The notes: generated by a model not told the origin, from the letters alone. Positions 20,648 through 28,834 are shown, numbered from the stretch's first letter. The stretch: DNA of 35,837 bases from Chloroflexota bacterium (GCA_018969295.1 JAGWYN010000041.1:1-35837), one strand, 5' to 3'. Program-made: numbers and translations.

Positions 20648-21805
20648 TCAGCTGCGGACGCGTGCCACGATCTGGGGCAAAGCTGCCAGCAGCTGGTCGA
20701 TGGCCGTCTCGTCTGTGCTGCGCCCCAGGCTGAAGCGCAGGGCACCGCCAAGCTGTGTGGCGGGGAGGCCCAGCGCTTGCAGCACATGGCTGGGGCGGTG
20801 GGTGCCGGAGCTGCAGGCGCTGCCGCTGCTGGCGGCAAAACCGGCCAGATCCAGTGCAATCAGCAGCCCTTCGGCGTCGGCATGGTCGACCACAAAGCTG
20901 GCATGGTTGTCCAGCCGGGCTTGGCGGGCGCCGGTCAGGTGGACGCCGGGTACGGTGGCTGTGAAGGTATCGATCAGCCGGTCGCGCAACACGCGCAGCC
21001 GGGCCCCTTCGCTGACCCGCTCTGCTTCGGCCAGCTCCAGCGCTTTGGCCATGGCGGCAGCCAGCGGGATATTTTCGGTGCCGGAGCGACGGCCCCCCTC
21101 CTGGCCACCGCCGGTCAGCTGTGGCCAGAAGGGGGTGCGCTGGCGCAAATAGAGAACCCCGATGCCTTTGGGCCCATAAAACTTGTGGGCTCCCAGACTG
21201 AGGGCATCGACCGCAAGCGGATTGACGTCCAGCGGGAGCTTGCCGCCTGCCTGGACGGCGTCGGTGTGCAGCGGAACCCCGACTGCCCGGCAGCAAGCCC
21301 CCAACTCGGCAACCGGCAGGACAGTTCCGATTTCGTTGTTGGCGTAGAGGAGGCTGGCCAGCGCGACGTCCTGCCCGTCCCCGAGGGCGTCGGCCAAGGT
21401 GGCGACAGCCACGCTTCCTTCTTCATCGACGGGCAGGCACGTCAGCGCAAAGCCAGCGTGGTCGCGCAGCTCTTCCGCAGTCTGCAGCACGGCGTGATGC
21501 TCGACCGCGCTGACAATCAGACGGTTGGCGCCGGTGGCTGCCCGCCTGGCCAGGGCAATGCCGCGCAGGGCCGCGTTGTCGCTTTCGGTGCCGCCGCTGG
21601 TGAAGAGAATTTCGCTGGGGTGAGCGCCCAGCACGGCGGCGATCTGCGCACGCGCACGCTGCAGCACCACGCTGGCTTGCCGCCCGCTGCGGTGGATGCT
21701 GGATGGGTTGCCGTAGACATCGGCAAAGAGCTGCTGCATCCAGCCCAAAACTTCCTCGCGGATCGGCGTGGTCGAGGCATGGTCCAGATAGAACAGATTC
21801 GTCAT
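20648..21805 (-). CDS. Cysteine desulfurase (NifS/IscS-like)
   Basis: A PLP-dependent class-V aminotransferase-fold enzyme of 385 residues that removes sulfur from cysteine to form a protein persulfide. Landmarks: FYLDHASTTPIREEV, SGGTESDNAAL, SAVEHHAVL, ANNEIGTVLPV, the PLP lysine Lys208 in SLGAHKFYGPKG, GGGQEGGRRSGTEN, and the catalytic Cys331 in SSGSACSSGTHRPSHVL. The short Cys loop with a G-S-A-C-S-S-G motif is typical of the IscS/NifS group I. No iscU, iscR or thiI gene is beside it, so its client pathway (Fe-S clusters, tRNA thiolation, or supplying selenium for the SelD in this window) cannot be decided. A GAAAGA-N4-TCTTTC dyad lies 43 nt upstream. Confidence 0.95.
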   Translation of the reverse strand: MTNLFYLDHASTTPIREEVLGWMQQLFADVYGNPSSIHRSGRQASVVLQRARAQIAAVLGAHPSEILFTSGGTESDNAALRGIALARRAATGANRLIVSAVEHHAVLQTAEELRDHAGFALTCLPVDEEGSVAVATLADALGDGQDVALASLLYANNEIGTVLPVAELGACCRAVGVPLHTDAVQAGGKLPLDVNPLAVDALSLGAHKFYGPKGIGVLYLRQRTPFWPQLTGGGQEGGRRSGTENIPLAAAMAKALELAEAERVSEGARLRVLRDRLIDTFTATVPGVHLTGARQARLDNHASFVVDHADAEGLLIALDLAGFAASSGSACSSGTHRPSHVLQALGLPATQLGGALRFSLGRSTDETAIDQLLAALPQIVARVRS

Positions 21806-21847
21806 GGTGGTTCACTCTCGTCGGCGGTTGGGTCCAGGCTATTTGGT

Positions 21848-21863
21848 GAAAGAACTGTCTTTC
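21848..21863. promoter_or_regulatory. Possible operator upstream of the cysteine desulfurase gene
   Basis: GAAAGA-ACTG-TCTTTC is a 6+6 bp dyad symmetry, 43-58 nt before the desulfurase ATG on the minus strand. Position fits an operator; the regulator is unknown. Confidence 0.3.
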
Positions 21864-21924
21864 GTGTAAAATTAAAGACAATACTACAGCGTAACAATAC
21901 AAGGCTTGGCGCTGGATTCCAAGT

Positions 21925-21992
21925 AATCTGGGGTACAGAATCTGGGGTACAGAATCTGGGGTACAGAATCTGAAGCAGAGCCTGAAGCAGAG
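21925..21992 (+). repeat. 14-bp motif in three exact tandem copies plus two degenerate copies
   Basis: AATCTGGGGTACAG is repeated exactly at 21925, 21939 and 21953. A diverged copy AATCTGAAGCAGAG (21967-21980) and a shortened one CCTGAAGCAGAG (21981-21992) follow. The 317-bp gap between the divergent desulfurase and pyrophosphatase genes (21806-22122) holds this repeat and the dyad at 21848; I see no gene in it and no convincing promoter for the pyrophosphatase. Confidence 0.9.
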
Positions 21993-22122
21993 AAAATTGT
22001 ACAGACGCTTTCAGGAGATGTTGCCGAAGGCTGGCCTGGCACGAAAAATCTGTCTGTAATTGCCCCAAAACCATTGTGGGCTCCATCAACTAAACTGTTT
22101 GAATCTGCGAAGGAGGCTTCCC

Positions 22123-24183
22123 TTGTTACAAGGCACTGTTTCTGTAGTGATTGCGTTGATTTTGAGTCTGGTGGGGATCGGGTTTGTGGTCTACCAGATG
22201 CGCCGGGTCTTGGCTGAGGACCCGGGCAACCAGCTCATGCGTGAGATTTCGCACGCGGTTCAGATCGGTGCAGCTGCTTTTCTGCGCCGGGAATACACCT
22301 ATCTGGCGGGCTTTGTGACGGTGGTCGCCCTGATTGTGGCGGCCTTTATCAACTGGCAGACAGCCCTGAACTTTGTGGTGGGGGCTGCCATTTCTGCGTC
22401 TGCGGGCTATCTGGGGATGTATGTGGCAGTGCGTGCCAATGTGCGCACCGCAGCAGCGGCAGCCCGCAGCCTGAACGATGGGCTGCGGGTCGCCTTTGGC
22501 AGCGGCTCGGTGATGGGGATGGCGGTGGTCAGTTTTGGCCTGTTGGGGCTGAGCATCATGTACCTGGTCTTTGTGGGCTCGGATCTGGCAGCGGACATTG
22601 GGTTTTTGTCGGGTTTTGCCTTTGGTGCCAGCAGCATCGCGCTTTTTGCGCGTGTCGGCGGCGGCATCTACACCAAAGCTGCTGATGTCGGCGCCGATCT
22701 GGTCGGCAAAGTCGAGGTCGGTATTCCGGAAGACGACCCCCGCAACCCGGCTGTGATCGCCGACAACGTCGGCGACAACGTCGGCGACGTGGCGGGAATG
22801 GGGGCCGACCTCTTTGAAAGCTATGTCGGTTCGATCGTCGCTGCGGCTGCTTTGGGTGTGACCATGAATGTGGCTGGCGCGAGCGCTGCCGGTTTTGTGG
22901 GGTTGCCCTTCCTGATCGCCGGCGCTGGCATCGTGGCCTCTTTGATTGGCACCTATCTGGTCAAGACCGAGGAGAATGCCACGCAGGAACAGCTGCTGGC
23001 CACGCTGCGTCGTTCGGTGTGGGGGTCGTCGGCCATCGTGTTGGTGCTTTCGCTCCTGGCCGTGCTGTTGGCGGGTGTGTCGTTCTACTACTTCCTGGCC
23101 ATTGTGATCGGGTTGGTTGCGGGCAACGCAATTGCCTATTTCACGGAGTACTACACTTCTTACACCGAAAAACCGACCCGTTCGATCGCAAATGCTGCGG
23201 AGACCGGCCCGGCGACCACCATTATCCAGGGGATTGCCGTTGGGATGCACAGCACGGTGGCTCCAGTTTTGATTGTGGCGCTGGCGATGCTGCTTTCGCT
23301 CTGGGTGGGTGCCCAGGCCAGCCCGGAGTTGGGGATCACCGCGGGCCTCTATGCGGTGGCGCTGGCGGGTGTCGGTATGCTGAGCACGCTGGGGGTGACG
23401 CTGGCGACCGACGCCTACGGTCCGGTGGCGGACAACGCCGGTGGCATCGCCGAGATGAGCCATCTGCCGCCGGAGGTTCGTCAGCGCACCGACGCGCTGG
23501 ACAGCCTGGGCAACACCACCGCTGCAACCGGCAAGGGATTTGCCATCGGCTCGGCGGTGTTGACGGCGCTGGCTTTGCTGGCCGCCTACATGGATGTGGC
23601 CGAGATTGATACGCTCAACGTCTTGACCCCGACCGTGCTGCCAGGGCTGCTGGTCGGCGCGATGCTTCCCTTCCTGTTTACAGCGCTGACCATGACGGCT
23701 GTCGGCAAGGCTGCGATGGAGATTGTGCTGGAGGTGCGCCGCCAGTTCAAAGAGATCGCGGGGATTATGGAAGGAACGACCAAGCCTGACTATGCGCGGG
23801 CGGTCGACATCAGCACGCGCAGCGCGCTGCGTGAGATGATTGTGCCGGGTTTGTTGGCTGTCGTCACCCCTGTGCTGACCGGTTTTCTGCTGGGGAAAGA
23901 AGGGCTGGCCGGGCTGTTGATCGGCGCGATTGCTTCTGGTTTCCTCCTTGCTGTCATGATGGCCAATGCGGGTGGGGCCTGGGACAACGCCAAGAAGTGG
24001 ATCGAAACCGGGGAGATGGGGGGGAAAGGCTCATCTGCGCACAAAGCAGCGGTTGTGGGCGATACTGTGGGGGACCCCTTCAAAGACACCAGCGGCCCGT
24101 CGCTCAACATCTTGATCAAGCTGATGTCGATTGTCAGTCTGGTCTTTGCTTCGGCCTTTGGAACAGGGCTGCTCGGCTTTTAA
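22123..24183 (+). CDS. hppA: Membrane-bound ion-translocating pyrophosphatase, K+-dependent type
   Basis: The 686-residue polytopic membrane protein couples PPi hydrolysis to H+ (or Na+) export. The start chosen is TTG 22123, because AAGGAGG lies 7 nt upstream; an in-frame ATG 21 codons earlier has no such site and adds a non-hydrophobic leader. Substrate-site motifs are present: VGADLVGKVEVGIPEDDPRNPAVIADNVGDNVGDVAGMGADLFESY, DAYGPVADNAGGIAEM, and KAAVVGDTVGDPFKDTSGPSLNILIK. In GNTTAATGKG the determinants corresponding to positions 460/463 of the well-studied enzyme are Ala467 and Gly470, the K+-dependent pattern (K+-independent enzymes have Lys/Thr). Whether it pumps H+ or Na+ is not settled here. 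A rho-independent terminator follows. Confidence 0.95.
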   Translation: MLQGTVSVVIALILSLVGIGFVVYQMRRVLAEDPGNQLMREISHAVQIGAAAFLRREYTYLAGFVTVVALIVAAFINWQTALNFVVGAAISASAGYLGMYVAVRANVRTAAAAARSLNDGLRVAFGSGSVMGMAVVSFGLLGLSIMYLVFVGSDLAADIGFLSGFAFGASSIALFARVGGGIYTKAADVGADLVGKVEVGIPEDDPRNPAVIADNVGDNVGDVAGMGADLFESYVGSIVAAAALGVTMNVAGASAAGFVGLPFLIAGAGIVASLIGTYLVKTEENATQEQLLATLRRSVWGSSAIVLVLSLLAVLLAGVSFYYFLAIVIGLVAGNAIAYFTEYYTSYTEKPTRSIANAAETGPATTIIQGIAVGMHSTVAPVLIVALAMLLSLWVGAQASPELGITAGLYAVALAGVGMLSTLGVTLATDAYGPVADNAGGIAEMSHLPPEVRQRTDALDSLGNTTAATGKGFAIGSAVLTALALLAAYMDVAEIDTLNVLTPTVLPGLLVGAMLPFLFTALTMTAVGKAAMEIVLEVRRQFKEIAGIMEGTTKPDYARAVDISTRSALREMIVPGLLAVVTPVLTGFLLGKEGLAGLLIGAIASGFLLAVMMANAGGAWDNAKKWIETGEMGGKGSSAHKAAVVGDTVGDPFKDTSGPSLNILIKLMSIVSLVFASAFGTGLLGF

Positions 24184-24212
24184 TTGAATCGGGCCGCGTT
24201 GAACGGTCAGGA

Positions 24213-24234
24213 GCGCCGGGCAAATGCCCGGCGC
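24213..24234 (+). terminator. Terminator after the pyrophosphatase gene
   Basis: The 9-bp GC stem GCGCCGGGC / GCCCGGCGC with loop AAAT is followed by TTTTGTTTTG. It lies 30 nt after the hppA stop. Confidence 0.85.
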
Positions 24235-24264
24235 TTTTGTTTTGGAGAGAAAGGGTGTTCTGTC

Positions 24265-24297
24265 GTCGCCCCAGAGGGCGTTCAGATGGGGATACAG
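24265..24297 (+). mobile_element. 33-bp exact fragment of the IS1634-type transposase gene
   Basis: Positions 24265-24297 (GTCGCCCCAGAGGGCG... ending GGGGATACAG) are identical to 35125-35157 inside the decayed transposase, coding there for LYPHLNALWGD on the minus strand. Flanks on both sides are unrelated. It is either the last trace of another IS copy or a template-switch scar. Confidence 0.75.
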
Positions 24298-24341
24298 GTG
24301 TACATTGACAGGCTCTGGGTTTGACTGAGCAGTTGGGCGCT

Positions 24342-24371
24342 TTGACAGTGGGTGGCGCTGCAGGCTATACT
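24342..24371 (+). promoter_or_regulatory. Strong promoter of the recombinase-fabL-moaD operon
   Basis: A perfect TTGACA (24342-24347) and TATACT (24366-24371) are separated by 18 nt, about 44 nt before the first possible start codon. Confidence 0.65.
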
Positions 24372-24414
24372 CATCTTCGACTTCTATACGAAAATAAAAA
24401 AGTGACATGGATGA

Positions 24415-25407
24415 GTGAACCAAGCGATGATGGCTGAGAAAAAGCAACCCCAGGCGGAGAACCCGCAGCTCGACGTGGTGCGGGCGGAGCAGCCCTCTGA
24501 TGCACCTGTGTTGGAGCCGCCGCTGCGTGCTCACAGCACAGTGCAAGAGGCAGTGGGCGCTTTTGAGGAGTACATGCTGCGCAAAGGGTTCAGCGAAAAC
24601 ACCATTCGGGCGTTTCGCAACGATCTGCGCTTTGTGGCAGACTACCTGGGGCGGGAGATGAAACTGTATCAGGTCTCGACCGTCACTTTGGAGAATTTTC
24701 TGCCCTGGCTGGAGGAAAGCCGTGGCCTCACCTTCAGTGCCAAAACCCAGGCACGCCGCATTACGACGCTGAAAGTTTTTTTTGGGTGGCTGCATGGGGT
24801 GGGGGTGATCGGCAACGACCCGGCCGAACCGATCGTCCACATTCAGGCGCGCACCCCGCTTCCTGTCATTGTGCGTGACAGCGATGTGCGCACGTTGCTG
24901 CTCAAGGCACAGGACATCAGCCGCAACCGTCAGGAGCCAGATGCTCGTCCATACTTGTTGGTGAGCCTGTTGGTGCAGACGGGGATCAAGAAAGCCGAAT
25001 GTGCGCGTCTGTCGATCGAGGATCTCGACATCTCCCAGCCCCAGGCTCCTGTGTTGAATGTACGGTATCGTGAGGAGCGGTACCGACACAAGAACCGGTT
25101 GTTGGGTCTGACTGCGACGGTGGCCCCTGCTTTCCAGCAGTACCTGGCGCAGTACGCTCCCCAATACTCGCCACAGGATCTGCTCTTCGACTGCACCCCG
25201 CGTAACCTGGAGTATGTCTTGGAAGATCTGGGAGAGCTGGCCGGCATTCGCTATGTCCAAATTGGCTTTGAAACGCTGCGCTGGACCTGTGCGGTCCGCG
25301 ATTTTCGCAACGGAATGCCGGAAGAGCAGCTGCGCCAGAAATTGGGGTTGAGCAAGATTTCCTGGCGCGAGACCAGCGCCAAGATCTACGAATTGACGGG
25401 CAGGTGA
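24415..25407 (+). CDS. Tyrosine-recombinase-fold protein with degraded active site
   Basis: The 330-residue protein (GTG 24415; ATGs at 24427 and 24430 are equally possible, none has a clear ribosome-binding site) has a core-binding SAM-like domain (about 42-130: VQEAVGAFEEYMLRKGFSENTIRAFRNDLRFVADYL) and a XerC/D-like catalytic domain (about 155-330). The catalytic set is mostly lost: the first Arg of the TGLRxxE motif is Lys192 (TGIKKAE), the HxLRH motif reads E286-T-L-R289-W290, and the LGH His is Leu312. Arg289 and a C-terminal Tyr325 remain. It is unlikely to be an active recombinase and may be a DNA-binding derivative. It ends 3 nt before fabL and is its operon partner, which is unusual for an integrase. 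Confidence 0.8.
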   Translation: MNQAMMAEKKQPQAENPQLDVVRAEQPSDAPVLEPPLRAHSTVQEAVGAFEEYMLRKGFSENTIRAFRNDLRFVADYLGREMKLYQVSTVTLENFLPWLEESRGLTFSAKTQARRITTLKVFFGWLHGVGVIGNDPAEPIVHIQARTPLPVIVRDSDVRTLLLKAQDISRNRQEPDARPYLLVSLLVQTGIKKAECARLSIEDLDISQPQAPVLNVRYREERYRHKNRLLGLTATVAPAFQQYLAQYAPQYSPQDLLFDCTPRNLEYVLEDLGELAGIRYVQIGFETLRWTCAVRDFRNGMPEEQLRQKLGLSKISWRETSAKIYELTGR

Positions 25408-25410
25408 CCT

Positions 25411-26175
25411 GTGACGACCGAACTGCAGGGGAAATGTGCCGTCGTCACGGGCAGCGGGCGTGGGATCGGGCGTGGGATCGCGCTGGCGTTGGCCCGACGC
25501 GGCTGCAACGTGGCCATCAACTATGTGCGCCATCGGGAGGATGCCGAAGAGACAGCGGCAGCGGCCGAACAGTTGGGGGTTCGTGCGGCGGTGATCAAGG
25601 CCAATGTGGGCAAGGACGAGGAGATGCAGGCGCTGGTTGCTGAGAGCGCCCATGCGTTGGGCAGCGTCGATATCTTTGTCGGGAATGCTGCCAGCGGCGT
25701 GCTCAGGCCGATGAGCGAAATCGACCGCAAAGCCTGGGACTGGACGCTCAACATCAACGCGCACAGCATACTGGTCGGGGCGCAGTCAGCAGTGCCGTGG
25801 ATGCGGGCACGCGGTTGGGGGCGAATCCTCACGGTCACCAGCATCGGCAGCCGGCGCGTCTTTCCAGCGTATGGGGTGGTGGGCGTCAGCAAGGCTGCGA
25901 TCGAAGCCCTGACCCGTTATTTGGCAGTCGAGCTGGCCCCGGAGAATATTATTGCCAACTGCATCAGCCCGGGCATCGTCCTCACGGACGCGCTCGAGTT
26001 TTTCCCGAGCAAGGATGCGATGGTCGCGCATGCCGAGCAACGGACCCCGGCAGGGCGTCTGGCCACCCCAGAAGATGTCGGGGAAGTGGCTGTCTGGCTG
26101 TGCAGCGAGGCAGCACGGATGGTCGTCGGCCAGACGATCGAGGTGGACGGCGGCTACAGTCTGTTGGCATTTTGA
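25411..26175 (+). CDS. fabL: Enoyl-ACP reductase of the FabL type (SDR family)
   Basis: A 254-residue short-chain dehydrogenase (GTG start, 3 nt after the previous stop). The cofactor motif GSGRGIG (15-21) indicates an NAD(P)-binding Rossmann fold; GNAAS and the Ser-Ile-Gly-Ser stretch near 144-149 follow. The active-site Tyr154 and Lys161 are spaced Y-x6-K, as in B. subtilis FabL and enoyl reductases, not Y-x3-K as in ordinary SDRs such as FabG. The stretch SKAAIEALTRYLAVELAPENI and the end (TPAGRL, MVVGQTIEVDGGYSLL) match FabL closely. The likely role is the last step of fatty-acid elongation. A related enoyl-type SDR of other specificity cannot be ruled out. Confidence 0.8.
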   Translation: MTTELQGKCAVVTGSGRGIGRGIALALARRGCNVAINYVRHREDAEETAAAAEQLGVRAAVIKANVGKDEEMQALVAESAHALGSVDIFVGNAASGVLRPMSEIDRKAWDWTLNINAHSILVGAQSAVPWMRARGWGRILTVTSIGSRRVFPAYGVVGVSKAAIEALTRYLAVELAPENIIANCISPGIVLTDALEFFPSKDAMVAHAEQRTPAGRLATPEDVGEVAVWLCSEAARMVVGQTIEVDGGYSLLAF

Positions 26176-26190
26176 ACGGCGGAAAGCGTT

Positions 26191-26238
26191 GCCCAGAGCA
26201 CACGGTGCCCAGAGCACACGGTGCCCAGAGCACACGGT
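26191..26238 (+). repeat. 16-bp motif in three exact tandem copies
   Basis: GCCCAGAGCACACGGT is repeated at 26191-26206, 26207-26222 and 26223-26238. The array ends directly before the GCAGGAGGTG ribosome-binding region of the MoaD-like gene, so it lies in its mRNA leader inside an operon. Confidence 0.95.
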
Positions 26239-26254
26239 GCAGGAGGTGCCATCC

Positions 26255-26506
26255 ATGCAGGTTTCGGTACGTTTCAACTCGGTTCTGGCGCAGAGGGTTG
26301 GTGCTGCGCGTCTGCGCGTGGTTGTCGGGGACGATGCCACGATCGCGGATCTGATGCAACAGTTGGCGGCCACCTACCCTGGTTTGGAGCCACAGCTGGC
26401 GCGTGCGGTGCCGATTTTGGGGTCCACCCATGTCACGCCGGCAGCCAGGGTGCAGGAAGGACAAGAAGTCGCTTTTTTGATGCCGGTGGCAGGTGGGGCT
26501 GGCTGA
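26255..26506 (+). CDS. MoaD/ThiS-family ubiquitin-like sulfur carrier
   Basis: An 83-residue beta-grasp protein (AGGAGG ribosome-binding site about 7 nt upstream of ATG 26255). It has the family layout: MQVSVRFNSVLAQRVG, TIADLMQQLAATYPGLE, and VQEGQEVAFLMPVAGGAG. MoaD/ThiS proteins end in Gly-Gly, which is adenylated and thiocarboxylated to donate sulfur to molybdopterin, thiamine or tRNA. Here the GG (80-81) is followed by two more residues, Ala-Gly, so the tail is either used directly or must be trimmed, as is known for some bacterial ubiquitin-like proteins with a JAMM protease. No moaE, moeB or thiF gene is nearby. Its gene sits between fabL and the acetamidase-like gene, so the pathway is unclear. 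Confidence 0.85.
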   Translation: MQVSVRFNSVLAQRVGAARLRVVVGDDATIADLMQQLAATYPGLEPQLARAVPILGSTHVTPAARVQEGQEVAFLMPVAGGAG

Positions 26507-26660
26507 CCTGGGGGGCTTCACTGCCGACACAGCTGGCAGCGATGCACATTCTCCGCAGGGGTGGGTGGGGATTCAATCCCGAAAAGTGCATCCTGTTGCG
26601 GGGGAGAGCCGTCACAGAGCTTTGAATGGATCTTTTCAAGAAAGTCAAGGAGGGTTGACC

Positions 26661-27974
26661 ATGTCTGGAGGAGCGGCAGCGGGCCACGAGACAGTTTTTG
26701 TAAACCAGTACAACAACGGTGTGCTCGACCCCAACAAGCCGATGTTGGGGCCTGTGAGAGAGGGTGGACATATCGTCGCCAATACGGCACCGGGCTGCTG
26801 GGGCCCGATGATCACCCCTGAAATTCGAGGGGGGCATGAGGTGACTGTGCCCGTCGCTGTAGCGGGGGCTGAGGTAGGAGATGCGATTGTCGTCCGCATC
26901 AAAGACATTACGGTGACGTCGCTGGCCACTGCCTCTGGGAACGATCGGATGATGGCGGGGCGCTTTTTGGGCGATCCCTATGTGGCGGGTCAGTGCCCGG
27001 GCTGCGGCACGCTCTATCCCAAGACCGTATTGCGCGGGATCGGGCAGAGTGCCGTGCGCTGTGTCCACTGCGGCGCCGACGCGACTCCGTTCACCTTTAC
27101 CAACGGCTACACGATTGCCTTCGACGCCAACCGGTCGGTTGGGGTCACCGTGGATCGGCTGGCGGCCGAGGAGATCGCCCGCGATGCCCGCACCTATGCA
27201 GCGTTGCCGGAAAATTCGATCCAAAATCCGATCTTGACGTTTGCGCCGCACGATCTGGTGGGGCTGGTCGGACGGCTGCGCCCATTTCTGGGGCAGCTGG
27301 GCACGACACCGTCGATCCCGTTTCCAGACTCACACAATGCGGGGGATTTTGGCTCTTTTTTGGTTGGGGCTCCGCACGAGTATGGGTTGACTGCGGACCA
27401 GCTGGTCCATCGCACCGATGGGCATATGGACATTGATGCTGTGCGGGCCGGTGCGATTTTGATCTGCCCGGTCAAGGTGGCGGGGGGTGGGGTGTATCTG
27501 GGGGACATGCATGCGCTCCAGGGAGACGGTGAAATTGCGGGCCACACCTGTGACGTCTCTGGCACTGTCACCTTGCAGGTGCATCTGATCAAAGGATTGG
27601 CGATCGAGGGGCCGGTGTTGCTGCCGGTGGTCGAAGATCTGCCGTATCTGGCCAGGCCGTTGAGCGCCGCAGAAAAGGCCAAGGCGCTGGCAGTGGCCCG
27701 TCAGTGGGGGATCGAGGCGCTGGAGGAGTCAGCCCCGATCTCTGTGATCGGCACCGGCCCGGATCTGAACGCAGCGACGGACAACGGGCTGGAGCGGGCG
27801 GCGGCATTGCTCGGCATGAGTGTCCCGGAGGTCAAAAATCGTGCGACGATCACCGGGGCCATCGAGATCGGGCGCAACCCAGGGGTGGTGCAGGTCACCT
27901 TTCGCGCGCCCGTCGACCGGCTCGAGCAGGTGGGTCTGCTTCCCTATGTGCGTGACCAGTACGGTGCAGGCTGA
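26661..27974 (+). CDS. Acetamidase/formamidase-family hydrolase with a zinc-ribbon insert
   Basis: The 437-residue protein starts at ATG 26661 behind AAGGAGG. It has the FmdA/AmdA pattern: HIVANTAPGCWGPMI, GGHEVTVPVAVAGAEVGDAIVVRIKDI, then further on NAGDFGSFLVGAPHEYGLTADQLVHRTDGHMDIDAVRAGAILICPVKVAGGGVYLGDMHALQGDGEIAG. An unusual feature is a Cys4 cluster, C112/C115 (CPGC) and C134/C137 (CVHC), which looks like a zinc ribbon. The family hydrolyses short amides to ammonia and an acid, but some members have other or unknown substrates. It follows the MoaD-like gene (154-nt gap) and is 1 nt from the next start, so it is part of the same operon. Substrate is not predicted. Confidence 0.85.
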   Translation: MSGGAAAGHETVFVNQYNNGVLDPNKPMLGPVREGGHIVANTAPGCWGPMITPEIRGGHEVTVPVAVAGAEVGDAIVVRIKDITVTSLATASGNDRMMAGRFLGDPYVAGQCPGCGTLYPKTVLRGIGQSAVRCVHCGADATPFTFTNGYTIAFDANRSVGVTVDRLAAEEIARDARTYAALPENSIQNPILTFAPHDLVGLVGRLRPFLGQLGTTPSIPFPDSHNAGDFGSFLVGAPHEYGLTADQLVHRTDGHMDIDAVRAGAILICPVKVAGGGVYLGDMHALQGDGEIAGHTCDVSGTVTLQVHLIKGLAIEGPVLLPVVEDLPYLARPLSAAEKAKALAVARQWGIEALEESAPISVIGTGPDLNAATDNGLERAAALLGMSVPEVKNRATITGAIEIGRNPGVVQVTFRAPVDRLEQVGLLPYVRDQYGAG

Positions 27975-27975
27975 G

Positions 27976-28812
27976 ATGCAGCACATCGACGGCATGTTGA
28001 AGGGGGTGCGCGGGGCTCGCCTGTATTCCCAGGCATGGCTGCCCGCGGCAGAGCCGCGCGCGCTGCTGCTGCTTGTGCATGGTCTGGGCGAACACAGCGG
28101 CCGGTATGGGAATGTGGTCAACGCTGTGGTGCCGCGCGGCTACGGCGTGTACGCGCTGGACCATCTGGGCCATGGCCGTTCCGAAGGCACACGCAAATAT
28201 GTGGAACGTTTTACCGACTTCACCGAGCCTTTGCGAACCTATTTGCGTCTGTTGGCAGACCGGCATCCTGGCAAGGCTGTCTTTCTGGTCGGACACAGCA
28301 TGGGGGGATTGATTGCTGCGGTACATTTGTTGGAGCACCAGGCGGATTTTCGTGGGGCGGTCCTCTCCGCCCCGGCCGTTGCGGTCGACCGTTCTGTCTC
28401 TGCGGCGACAGTGGCTGTCGGCAAAGTGCTGGCGCTGGTGGCGCCCAAGGTTGGGATTTTGGGGCTGGACATCAACGGCATCTCGCGCGACCCGGCCGTG
28501 GTGCGTGCTGCCTTGGCCGACCCACTCAACTACCAGGGAAAGATGACGGCTCGGCTGGGTGCAGAACTGTTGAACGCGATACAGCGGCTGGCGCGCGAGG
28601 CTGGCAAGATTCGTCTGCCTTTGCTTGTGCTGCAGGGCACCGACGACCGTCTGGTAGATCCTGTAGGGGCACAAATGCTCTACGACAAGGTCAGCTCGCC
28701 GGACAAAACGATCCGGATCTACCCGGGGCTCTACCACGAACTTTTTAACGAGCCTGAGCATGCCGAGGTGATCGAGGAACTCCTCGGCTGGCTGGAGGCC
28801 CGGAGCTCGTAG
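27976..28812 (+). CDS. Alpha/beta hydrolase, monoacylglycerol-lipase/lysophospholipase-like
   Basis: The 278-residue protein carries the Hydrolase_4 (serine aminopeptidase S33) pattern: LLLLVHGLGEHSGRYGNVV, LDHLGHGRSEGTRKYVERF, nucleophile GHSMGG (Ser108), acid in LQGTDDRLVDP, and His in IYPGLYHELFNEPE. This combination is typical of monoacylglycerol lipases that release fatty acids from lysolipids or monoglycerides. The ATG at 27976 (one nt after the previous stop) gives the normal length; a Met codon at 27994 is another possible start. There is no signal peptide, so it is probably cytoplasmic. It is the last gene of the operon begun by the degenerate recombinase. Confidence 0.88.
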   Translation: MQHIDGMLKGVRGARLYSQAWLPAAEPRALLLLVHGLGEHSGRYGNVVNAVVPRGYGVYALDHLGHGRSEGTRKYVERFTDFTEPLRTYLRLLADRHPGKAVFLVGHSMGGLIAAVHLLEHQADFRGAVLSAPAVAVDRSVSAATVAVGKVLALVAPKVGILGLDINGISRDPAVVRAALADPLNYQGKMTARLGAELLNAIQRLAREAGKIRLPLLVLQGTDDRLVDPVGAQMLYDKVSSPDKTIRIYPGLYHELFNEPEHAEVIEELLGWLEARSS

Positions 28813-28834
28813 AAAAACGAGGCAGGGATCGTTG

